Origin: Cladorhizidae sp. MBARI D1340-BT2
Lineage: Eukaryota; Porifera; Demospongiae; Poecilosclerida; Cladorhizidae
Assembly (NCBI GenBank): GCA_028752905.1
Contig: JAQNBH010000009.1
Coordinates: 24,288,370-24,352,369 of the forward strand
Length of the DNA stretch: 64,000 bases
Reading direction: 5' to 3'
Shown: one piece after another, positions 38,501-50,500 of the stretch
How positions within the stretch are numbered: the stretch's first letter is position 1
How the letters are laid out: each line of letters begins with the position of its first letter
Notes under the pieces: model-generated
The model's database searches: none
Told to the model about the DNA's origin: nothing
What the model saw: the letters and a program-made list of their open reading frames with translations, nothing else
Position numbers and translations under genes: made by a program

Positions 38501-41500
38501 TGGTGGCAGCTACTAGAACTTGCCTCCACAGTCAACTCACTTGACAGTTGTTGGCAAGAGGACCTAGTCATTGGAGTTAGCTAGAGGGCCAAGAGGGACC
38601 ACCATCACTGTTGGTGTAGGAGACCTAGCCATTGGAGTTAGCTAGAGGGCCAAGAGGAACCACCATCACTGTTGGTGTAGGAGACCTAGCCATTGGAGTT
38701 AGCTAGAGGGCCAAGAGGAACCACCCATCACTGTTGGTGTAGGAGACCTAGCCATTGGAGTTAGCTAGAGGGCCAAGAGGAACCACCATCACTGTTGGTG
38801 TAGGAGACCTAGCCATTGGAGTTAGCTATATAGAGGGCCAAGAGGAACCACCCATCACTGTTGGTGTAGGAGACCTAGCCATTAGAGGGCCAACAGGAAC
38901 CACCCATCAGTGTTGGTTCAGGAGACCTAGCCATTGGAGTTAGCTAGAGGGCCAAGAGGAACCACCATCACTGTTGGTGTAGGAGACCTATCCATTGGAG
39001 TTAGCTAGAGGGCCAAGAGGAACCACCCATCACTGTTGGTGTAGGAGACCTAGCCATTGGAGTTAGCTAGAGGGCCAAGAGGAACCACCATCACTGTTGG
39101 TGTAGGAGAATAGCTTCAGCTTGCAAAACCAAAGTGGTGAAGAGAAAAAAAAAGAGAAAAAATCTACAACCACAGATGACAGCCGCTCTCAGGACAAGGC
39201 CCCTCTACAAAGGGAGGAAGGAACAGGAGGAGAGAGAGACAGGTGATCAGGAGCAGATTGGGAACATTGAGGACACCCCTCACAGTGCGGATACCAGTGA
39301 AACTGTGAGTTCCCATGATCTGATATCTCTACCAGACGGAGTTATCCAAGAAAGAGAGGCTTACCATAGGAGGAGGAGGAATGTCAGAGATAACTCCCCA
39401 GAGCCTAATTACAGGAGGAGAGAAGAGCAAAGGGGCTCCCGAGAGCCCAGTCACAGGAGGAGAGAAAAGAGAGACTACTCGCGGGATGATCACTACAGAA
39501 GGAGAAGGGACTCCTTGAGCTGAGTCAGGGGATAGTCCCCACATCCCCAAGAGAGGAACATGACCAGCATGATGATGCCTCTCATGAGAGACCTGGAGAA
39601 GCAGAGAATCTCAGAGAACCGCAGGAGAGATGTGGCAGAGGAAGCCCGGAGAGTGGCAGATGACACCAGGAGAGAGGGATAATGCTAGGTGGGAGAGATT
39701 ACTGGGTGGGGAGACTGGTGATACCACTATCAGGAACTTCATCAGAAGGAACGCCTAGGTGCATGAACCCCTGGAGTTCCAGCAGATGAGGGAGGATGAG
39801 GACGATGTCACCGCCTTCTTCCGTCAGTTCCAGGACTTTATGGAAGGGTTTGAGATATCAAGAGAGGTGTGGCCAATGCACCTGATGGTGTCATTGAATG
39901 GTGGGGAGACAAGAGGATTTTGAGGCTATCAAAGAGGAGCTGCTGCAAGGCTTCCTCGCAACACAGCACTCGTATAGCAGGCGGATGCTGGAGTTGAGGA
40001 AGCTACCGACTACCAGCTGGACCCAGTTTGGAGGAGAGGTACAACACCTCAGTTCTAGGTGGGCCAGAAGTGCTGGAGCCAACAGGCACTGCAGGATCTC
40101 TATGACACCGATTTTGTCCTGGAACGGATGCCAAGTTGGCTGTGCACTTGGGTGATGGACAAGGACTCAGCCACGTTTAAGGAGGTCCTCAAGATAGCTG
40201 ACCAGCACCTGGAGAACCAGAGAAGATCACTGTCAGTTGGTTCCAGATGCAGCCAACTTCGCCATGACAGTGTTCGGGAGAAGAACAGCCCCTCTGACAG
40301 AAACAAGGATAGGCCCTGTTTACGACCACCACAGGTCATTCCGGAGGGAAGAGCAGAGCAGGGATGGCCATGGGAAGCAGCCTGAAGGTGGGAAGAGAGC
40401 CGAGTCTGATCCAGAGAAGAGAGACTCCAGCAACAAACCAAGATATGACCGAGAAAAGGGCCCGAGGTGTTACAACTGCCAGAACCACGACACATCGCTG
40501 TAAAGTGCCCAAAGAAGGTGAATGCAATGACCGCCCCACTGTTGGTGAGGAGTAGAGACTGTTTCACACTGTCAGGAAAGGTGAATTGCAGACACTCGGA
40601 CAGTTTGAAAGTGGACACAGGAGAGGATGTGTCGCTGATCAGGAGTGACCTGGTAGACCAACCCTCTGAAACATCCCCCAAGATCTGCCTACAATCGTTT
40701 ATTGGAGAGGTGCACCCCTACAGCGAGGCAGAAGTGCTACTCGAGTTGGATGGAGAGGACCCAGTGAAGCCGACTGCAAATTTGGCGGATGGTCTCTCTC
40801 ATGCCATGCTACTGGGGAGAAATGTCCCTGGGTTCGGACACCTGGTGAGTAGATGTTGTGCCATCCCATCTGTAGGAGGTGTACAGACACGTGCCCAGAA
40901 GAGGAGGGAGAGCTGAGGGCTGACCTACAGGCAGACGAGGAGAGCAATGCAGTGACAACCGAGATGTACGTGGAGGACGGAAGTGACTCCCCACCGACTA
41001 CTTCTCAGCAGGAGAGCCGGGAAACATCGGCTTCGATGTCGGACCTCCCTGACTTCAGTGAGGATCTCTTCATCACTGACAACCAGCAAGAGGCCGACCA
41101 AAGCCCAGAAACGTGGGGGAAGACAAGCTGGAGCTATCGCGCAGCTGAAGCCGATGGACGGAGGAGCCGGAAAGATCAAGTGCGAGCAGGAGACAGATTG
41201 GACCCTAGGAGCCGCTCGTCAGCAAGCAGATGCAGGAGCCAGTGACTTCCACAGGGAGGAGGGGCTGCTCTACCGCCACCTACCACGTACAGGGCAACCA
41301 TGTTGAGAACTTCCCACACACTACCAACACACATGATTGAGACTCGCCATGGAATGTGTGGCTTGAGCTTGGATAATCTTGCCTTCACACTCCAGTGTTG
41401 TGCTGGCCACTCTCTCCTCCAACTGATGCATATCTTCCTACAGAATGTACACATACAAAACGAAAACAGTGCTACTAGAAATCAGCAGATAACTCAAATG

Positions 41501-44500
41501 GGACGAGCTTTTCCCCGTGCACACATCATCAGTCATTAGATATATCCTAAAACACACAAACTGGGTCCGATATGCCTTATGCCTAGATAAGTTACAGTAG
41601 ATGTTTGCAATAGCTCAATCAACATACGCATACTTATAAATAACCTTCTATTATGTATGTACCCTGAGCTGCCTAGCATGGTTAATGAGCTTCTGGATAA
41701 CTTCTGGATCTGCCCTCTTGCTGGTACTGTAGTCCAGACGTGTTAGACAGGACACATCAGGGAGGAGCGCAGCCAGACGATACAGCTTACTATTGATACG
41801 CTGGCACTGGCTATCAATCAGATTTACACTCCTGTATGGAATACAGAAGTTAGCAGTAGTAGGACCTTTCAAAGGTTAATATCACAATACACCGTATCTG
41901 GTAGTATACTAGCCTCCTTATATTGGACTTAAGCACTTTAAAAAATAGGGATGGCAGCCGCCCCCCCTCCCCAACACAGCAGTTAAACATCCATAGTAGC
42001 AGCTCTTTAGCTGACTAAATGGTGGTTCAACTACTACGAGCTGCAAAAGGGCTGCCATCATGCTCTGAACACAAGAGACCTAAAACCACACACACATAAA
42101 ATTTGCCTCAACCATCGATGTCATTCATAAAAACTTTAGTCACAAGAATACTCCGTGCTCCAATGCAATGCAGCCAAGACCAATTTGTTTCATGCTTGCG
42201 GGGGGAAAGCCACAGGTAAAGTGTAGAGCTAGTTATTGCTAGTTATTAAGGGCTACCTAACAGATACACTGAGCATGCCCAGTCCACAAAACATTACATA
42301 ATGCATAAATAATATGATTTTGTTATGTGGTAAGGTAATACTGGGCAGAGCAAGTCACTACCCCTCCCCTTTTTAGAGCTAGGTCTAGCTGGGGTCAAAC
42401 CTATCAATAGGTTCAGGCAGATTGCCGCTCTTAGACCATGTCACAATATTCCTTGGGGAGATGTTTGGACAACTTGGGCTTTGTTCTTCGTTAGATGTAA
42501 TGGAATTTGGAGATGACTTTTCCGGCAAGGCACCTGGTTCACGAGGAGAGCTGATTGGGTGAGTGAACTATCTGTCGACGGTTTCTGTGATATATCCTCC
42601 CCCCCTTCTTTCACAACTTCCTCAAATGTCTGACGGGCGGATACCCAAAAAGGGTCTCCAGGGGAAAGGGAAGGTAGTTCCCTAACAAAGGCTGTCTCTC
42701 TGTCTCTCCTTCACCCACTCTGGCCTTCACCTCAGAGAGATCTGGAGTCCTGGGAGTAAGCTGTTTGTGTGTGGTTGGCACTGTAGACCAGACCATCAGT
42801 GGACTAGAACCTCGACTTCAAGAGGTGTAGATATGTATGCCAACAAGGCCAAATAAAGTAGGTGCCAAAATAAAGTTCCAGTTCCGTACCCATTCCAATG
42901 CAGTCTAAGGAAAACAGAAACGCGAATCAAAGCATAAAAACCAGACGAATAACGCATAACAAACACCGTTAAGTTTCCATTTCCACAAAAAATATATATA
43001 TATCTTAGCACTTATTTTATAAACGTGTGCGTGCGCGTTCACGTGCACATGGGGCAGGCGCCAGTTGTCCGAATTTGTTTTCTTCTTCCCAGATGTCATT
43101 TTTCCCATCAAGAAGTTTATTGCCGACTGAAGTAAGTATTAGTTATTTCTCTTCTTAGCCTTTTGGCCTGTGCCCACTAATGTCCTTCAGGTGTAGCTCT
43201 CTACTTGTATTAACTATTAGCTTGCCTTCTTGTTCAAAGCTACTCAGTTTAGACAAGAGGCTTAGACAAAGCTTGCTGTATAGTCTTGTAGAGGTTAAGC
43301 ATAGTGTTAGGTAAAGCCTGAGTGTAGACTAAGGCTTGCAAAACAACCCCCCCCCCCCCCTTTTTTTAAATTCCCTCACAGGACATCTAGTAGCTAGCAT
43401 GCCTTGCCTTAGAGAGACTTCACCAAGTAGCTTAGCAGGCCTTGCCTTAGAAAGGTTGAAGAGTTTACAGAATGTCTAGTAGCTTAGCAGGACTAGCCTT
43501 AAAAAAATTTACCTCTAGAAACTCCTAGCTAAGCTTTTGTATGTAACGAGCCACGTCTAATATGTTAGGCCTCACCTCAACCAAGCATAGACCAAGAGAT
43601 GATGCATTTACACTTGAAGGGCCAGGTCAGCGTTACTTTCGTTACGACTTTTCAGCTTGTCAAACCTGTCACTCTGGCATGCATCAACTTATCAACCCAA
43701 ACTAAGTTTGTTTATCAAAGACATAGTTAGTTCTTGTTGCACGCCAGGTTTTATTGAAAAATTCCAAACGGTCTAGCAGCTAGATATTAATGAGTGCCCG
43801 TTACTTTCGTTATGAATTTTGGACATGAAAAATTGTCTTCAAAGTTCATTTGTGAATCCTAGAAAAAAGGCTCCTTCAATTTTTTTGATTTTCAATTATG
43901 TCTTACAGAATGTAGTTGACTATCAATTCCCCTGGTTTATTTGTTACATGTTCAACCATAATGGGTGGACAGCACCCATTATGCTAAAAAGTGACTGTTA
44001 CTATTGTTACGTTACTTTCGTTACGTTCCTTTTGATGCAAGTATTGATGGGAATGTGTTGCACTTTTATACATAATTATTGGATTCCAACACCAAATTAC
44101 TTAAAAGTTTAAATACATTTATATTTACATAAAGATAATGTACAAAACATCACTGTGTGTGGGGGGAGAGGGGGTGCAGCAAGATGGACTGCAAGGTTGC
44201 ATGAATGAGGGGGTGAGACAAAGGTTGCAAGGTGGCAGAGGGTGGGGGTGAGGAGGGGGTGGTATAATATTGATCTGAAAGTTTGGTCACAAATTTAGTT
44301 AGTTATGTTCCACTCCTCAAGACATTTAACTATCTCCTTTTCATCACTGTCACTGAGAGTAACAAACCGGCTATAGTTGCTGATAGGAGCTGGTGGGCTA
44401 AGTCTGCAGAGAATGTCTTCTCTGGGTACTGGAAGTGGGTCATGTTTTGTAGGCCAGTTCCACCTATTCAGCCCACAACTCTTCATAAATGTGATGACAA

Positions 44501-47500
44501 CGTGAGTAGGGAAGCTTTGTACCACCTCGCCAATCCATGCCTTCCTATCGTACACACTGCTGCCAAGAACTCTCCAGCTTAGAATTCAGATACTATAAAA
44601 TTTTCACCAACGTCCACCTCCATCTCCATGTCTTGCTTCTTCTGTTGCTTGTTTGGGACAGAAAACTCCTGTGTCAGCTGAGAGTGTACGACCGTCCCGT
44701 CAATATTTCGCAGGCAATGATAGCCACGTATTCCAGCTATTGCTGGAGATGCATCCCAGAAAGCTTGCATGAAGCCCATGTCATAATTTGACTTGTTGAT
44801 ATCTGCTTCATTCATCACTGTAACCTCCACCGTCATCATATTAGATGCAGCTGCAGCGAATGATGAAGCATCCCTAACAAGCACCTGCCATGCCTTCACC
44901 CTGTTGTGGACATGCCGCTTTACACTGCCACCAGTCCCGTCAACTGGGCCTTTGCCACGCGAAGTTGCAAAGAAGTTCCAGGTGATGCTGAGGCCATGTG
45001 CCTCCTCAAGCTTCTGCAACGCATTTACAATAAATCGCTCTTGAACTGAGCTGATGTACCGTCGGACCAGATTGACAATTTAGTTATATCATCTGGTAGT
45101 CGGCTAAGGAGATTGTTCATATATGGGAGGATGGACCACTTAGAGTGATCAGTAGAATCTGAACAGATGACACCACTGTGGTGTTCTCCCCCGTACCACA
45201 ATGAGTGGCGAATAGAGAGACAGGGCTGTGGCCCCAATGTGCTGACTGTATCTCATCTTGTTAGATGCATTCAAAATTCTCCGAAAAGTCCCTTGAAGTA
45301 GTGCATGAAATTTGTTGAAGTCAGGAGAAGTTGCTTCTGCATCTGCACGCTCTATGTTGTAGCTCTCAGCTTGAGCTCGCTTTACAAGGCTGTGGATCAG
45401 TAACTGGGAAGAAGTTAGAGAATGTGCTGTTTGAGATCCTCTGTTATCCCCTCATGTTGGACTTTGTGCAACCTTTCATTGCCGTCTTTTCCCCGTGACA
45501 ACCAGGTCACTGCTTTCTCAACCATCACCACTGAATTATGTTGCTCCAGGCCGTTCTCCACTCCTTGCATTTGCCAAGCCAACACTCTGTCTTAGGATTC
45601 TTGCACACCCAGCTGTCTGGGGTTTTAGAACTATACTTCTCCAATGCTGGCTCCAACTTGTGGAACGCATCAAGTGCAAGTATGATGTCCTCGTGGTACT
45701 GGCAAACACAGCCATTCTGTGGAGTCAGACTTGAATATAGGACATGAGGTGGGTAGACTTTAGAACTTTGTAAGTCAAATCTGAACATCAGGGTACTGTG
45801 CCAAAGAGAGGCTACGAGTCTCTTTGAGCGTACACACCAAATGGCGTGATTGTTTCTTTTCGCCAGCATGAGTAGTTGCTCGGGCGTCTTTGCGACCTGT
45901 TTGCAACGTTAATGGCCTGATCTCCCTTAACAGTTGTGCCAGACCCCCATCTTCATAATTATGTACATATGTCTAATTTTACGTTACTTTTGTTACAAGC
46001 TTACCTTCCACTACTTTTTGTTACGTTACTTTCGTTACAAACCTTTGAACTGAAATAAACAAAAATTTATTCCTGCGATCTTTACCAAAATTTTTGGTGT
46101 AGATGAGGGACATTGTTGGGAAGATTATATCTAACTTTTATGAAGTTAGGTTTAGAAATCCATGAGCAAAGGGAACTTCTTGAAGTTGAGCGTTACTTTC
46201 GTTACATCAAAACATCGGGTTTGAAATTAACGTGCAATACTCGGGTAGATAGCTCTGAGCCAAAAATTGTTCTAGATATTGGTAGACCTTTAAAATCCCC
46301 ACACAAAAAGTAACACATAAGTGTAATATCTTTATGGTATCATATATTATAGCATGGAAAACTTTCAATTTTTTCCCTCGAAATTACAGTTAAATTTTAA
46401 CTCGACTTTCAAACACTGCTGTACTGTGTGTATGTTAGATATCCACATAAAACCAACTTTATTAAAGGTCCCAAGGAGTGTATTTTTAGGTTCATAAACA
46501 TTTTGGGCCCTACGACAAAATATTTTTTTAGCTTTCCATGTCATGATTTTGTGACCTGGCCCTAAATGATATTTTGGCCAACAGAGAACTCTTGTGTCGG
46601 TGTAGCCCCTAAGCATGGTGGAAGATGGGCCATGTGTTTGGTGACAGGTGTACTGTAAGAGTGGAAAAGTTACGTCACATGTGTAAAATTTCTGCAATGC
46701 ATTACTGTATTGCATGGTGGATGTCTTCATTATGTTTTGTTGTACATGCAACAGCAGCTCAGACTTCTATGGTTGAGTTATAGGATAAGTTGGTCCTTGA
46801 TACCCCCATCGACTTACATATACTAGTCGACTTCTCCCCTACAATCGCTGGTTCCAACCACCTACCTCTCCATGGTCCCTATTGAACTTGAGCCTGTAAT
46901 GGGAGAAGTGTTTGGAGTCGATCCAGCAAGCATGTAAGTGTTTATGCTTGCAAAGTAAAGCAATGACAGGGAAAATTATGTGGATAGTGTTAGTTTTGTA
47001 ACAGAGTGTCCTCTTTTATTATATGAAATGGTCTTTTTAATAAACTACTACGAGGCAAATTCATCTATGCTTCACACAAAAATGTGCATCAGAGAAATGG
47101 TGTCTACACCAAGACATGCAAACACTTGGTCATCTTTAAAATAAATGTGTCATGCCAATTGGGTAGTGACAGCCAACCTTAACAGAAGCCTTGCATGATA
47201 CTTTGTTAAATTGTCATGAAAGTTCACTGGTGATAGTTATGCATGCTCATTGCTCAATTATTATGGTAACCTGTGAACAAAATATAGCAATTTTGTAAGT
47301 ACAACATTTCAGTGGCCAGTTGCTGGTCCTTGTAGTTCAAACAATCCTGAGTGCAGTCTGTGGATCTCGAGTTGGACTGCATTCATCAATCCATATACCA
47401 AGTGCAGATAAACTAAACTTAGCAAGCTGATAAACAGATTACCTTGTTCTGCGAGTTTGATGAACTGACAGTATATCTACCTCAGAAGGTCTATCCTAGA

Positions 47501-50500
47501 GCGGTCCTGCACCGCAGAATGGTGTGCAGTGAAATGTTGTAGTCCTAGCTTGGTCTGTAGCAGACGCTGAAGCTAGTCAACAGTTGTTTCATCGGTCAGC
47601 TTCATCAGCCCTTTGAGGCTTGCATTAATGTCGAGGGCCTTTCGTTGAAGGAACGACATTATGAACGGTCAAGAAACGAGAGGCTGCCGAACGACGAAGA
47701 AGCTGGAGCATGAAGCCGTTGAAGCACGAGGCTGGAAAACGACTGCAGAAACGAGGGCAAGAAAATTGAACCGGGAATGAGTTTGAAACGTGAAGAGAAA
47801 AAGATTCTTCGCCGTTGGGACGGAGTTGTTACTTAACGGCATTGGAACGATGTTGCGCCAGAAGCGCCAACGGAATATTAAAGCGGAACTTTGTTTTTGG
47901 CTCCTACTGTAAGGATCTCCATTCTTCTTTAGGACACTTGCTGGGTTTTTAATGGCCTCCTCAGCTTCTCCATTCCCGTGCATGGTAGGGAATGCTGGCG
48001 ATGCCATACTCCTTAGAAAAGCTGGTGTATGCCTCCAAGTTATGCTGAGTCCATTGTTAGTTATTACTACCTCTGGTGTACCAGGGCATGTGGAGCTGGT
48101 GTGTTGCATCACCATTAGCTGTGAGTTGGTCCAGACGAGCAACCTCAAACCATCTGGAATAGTAGTCCACAATGAGCAGATGTGTAGCCTTTTGCCGAGA
48201 TCAGTCCACAGGCGTAACCACCATTGGGGCAGGGCAGGCTTTGGCCTGGCCAATAATTATGGCTACTTTTTTTGGGCAAATGTGTTTCGTAAGGCTCAAC
48301 TTCAAAGTAACTGACACATTAATGAATTGTCACTTAATTATGATGTAATCTCAACAATGCATATAATTATTAGTTTATTCTAATAATTTTTTAACACTTG
48401 ACTAGCATCCAGCAGATAGTCATTCAGTGAGTGCATTTGACTGCTTCTAGTGAAAGTGTTGACTTAGAATGGAAGCCACATCAGCCACTATATTTTAACT
48501 TCCCAATGAGAAACTTTGGGAAAAAGAATGTAATACTTCGTCCGTTCCAAGCTTCTTGGTTTGGTGCTTGGCCATGGCTCCATTATGAGGAAGGCTCAGG
48601 CTCATTTTTTTTTTGCCACACCTGTGTTCAAGCAGCTACGAATTAATGTCTTCAGTAGCCAGCAAAATGAGTGGAGCATTTGTTTCAACTGGTTACAGGA
48701 ACTGGAAGGATGCTACAATCTCTTTCAGAAAACATGAAACTAGTGAATGCCATCGAGCTGCTACTGAGTTGACTATTAAATTTTCATCTCAAGTATCCAA
48801 TGTGGGCGAGTTACTCTCAATGAAGACGAAAGAAGAAAAGGCTAACAACTCTGCTATGCTTATGAAAATCTTACAAAATATTCGTTTTCTTGCACATCAA
48901 GGCCTACCATTTCGTGGTTCAGTTGGAGAAGACAACTTCACACAGCTCCTTCAACTTCGTAGTATTGATGATGAAAGAGTAGCTCCCTGGATGGCGAAGA
49001 GAATTATGTTTCCAAAGATTCAAAATGAATTGACTGAGCTAATGGCCCTGCGAGTGTTGCGTTCAATCCTAAGTGAGATTCGGAGTGTTCAGTTCTTCAC
49101 TATTATGGTGGATGAAACAAATGATGTTGCCAACATTGAGCAAGTTGTTATTGTGTTGAGGTGGGTGGCTCAAGATTTAGCTGTGCATGAAGATTTCATA
49201 GGCTTACATGCCGTAGAGACAACACAGGCTTCAATGCTTGCAAAAGTTGTTCAAAATGTCCTCCTGAGTTCAAATCTTTCACTAAGTAATGTACGAGGGC
49301 AGTGTTATGACGGTGCTGCTGCAATGGCTGGTAGAAAAAGTGGTTTAGCCAAATAGCTTACGGATGAAGAACCACATGCAGTTTACACACACTGCTATGC
49401 CCCTTCATTAAACCTAGCTGCTAATGATGCCATGAAGGGAAGTGCGCCCATTCATTAAACCTAGCTGCTAATGATGCCATGAAGGGAAGTGCTTTGATGA
49501 AGAGTGCGTTTGAAGTTACCCACGAAATAACGAAGTTGGTAAAGTATTCTCCCCGTCGTGATGCAATTTTTCAAAATTTGAAGCAAGAGATTGCCCCTGA
49601 TAGTATTAGTATTAGAGTCCTTTGCCCAACACGGTGGGACAGTGAGAGCAGAAGCATTAGCTAGCATTTTGTCCAATTATGAAGTGTTGTTTAAACTTTG
49701 GGATGAACCAAAGCAAGTAGTACATGATACTGACACTATTGGACATATTAATGGAGTCTCTGCCTACATGGAGAAATTTTCCTTTCTCTTTGGAGTCATT
49801 TTGGGTGAATTGTTATTGCATCATGCCAATAACCTCAGCAGGTCACTTCAACTCAAGACTCTCACAGCTGCAGAGGGCCAAGAACAAGCAAAGCTCACTG
49901 ACAAGACCCTACAATCCCTTCGAAATGATGAAATGTATGCCCTTTTGGGGCAGAAGGAAAAAAATGGGTGAAAACTTGAATATAGATGAACCTTGCTTGC
50001 CACGAGCCCGAAAAATACCAAGAAGGTATGAGATAGGCTCTGATGAACCTGAATTTTCTGACTCCCCAAAAGAATACTACCGACCGTGCATCATATTTTG
50101 AAGCATTGGACTTGATTGTCACTTCAATTACTGTCAACCAGGGAACCAGGGTTTAAAACATATTCTAATCTGCAAGAGCTTCTCATCAAAGCTGCAAGAA
50201 ATCAGAATTATGAGGACGAGTATTCATTTGTATGTTCTTTTTATAAAGATGACATTACTCCTGCTCGCCTTAAGATACAGCTTGAGCTCCTTGGAACTCA
50301 GTTCAGCGATGTTCCAACGATTGACATTACATTTCAGTCAGTGGTTGATTTTGTCAAGTCCCTACAGCACCATGTACACATATCAGATGTGGTTATTGTA
50401 GTGAAACTGACACTTGTAATACCAGCTACAAATGCAACTAGTGAGTGATCATTTAGTTCATGAACTATATTATTGTCTTTGTTAACATAGTGATCTAAGA

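Larger units (their letters stand above)
43618..46563 (-). mobile_element. DNA transposon with GTTACTTTCGTTAC subterminal motifs
   Basis: Ends AGGGCCAGGTCA (43618-43629) and its perfect complement TGACCTGGCCCT (46552-46563) give 12-bp inverted repeats. If the outer A/T pair is excluded, the flanks are TGAA and TAAA, each one base from TTAA. Six copies of GTTACTTTCGTTAC (some with one change) lie within 400 bp of the left end (43632, 43800, 44011) and within 590 bp of the right end (45983, 46025, 46192), all in one orientation. The minus-strand gene between them is transposase-like. Confidence 0.78.

Noticed and set aside
46365..46751. Open frame of 128 codons on the minus strand
   Set aside because: It straddles the right end of the DNA transposon at 46563, so it cannot be one gene, and no motif was recognised.
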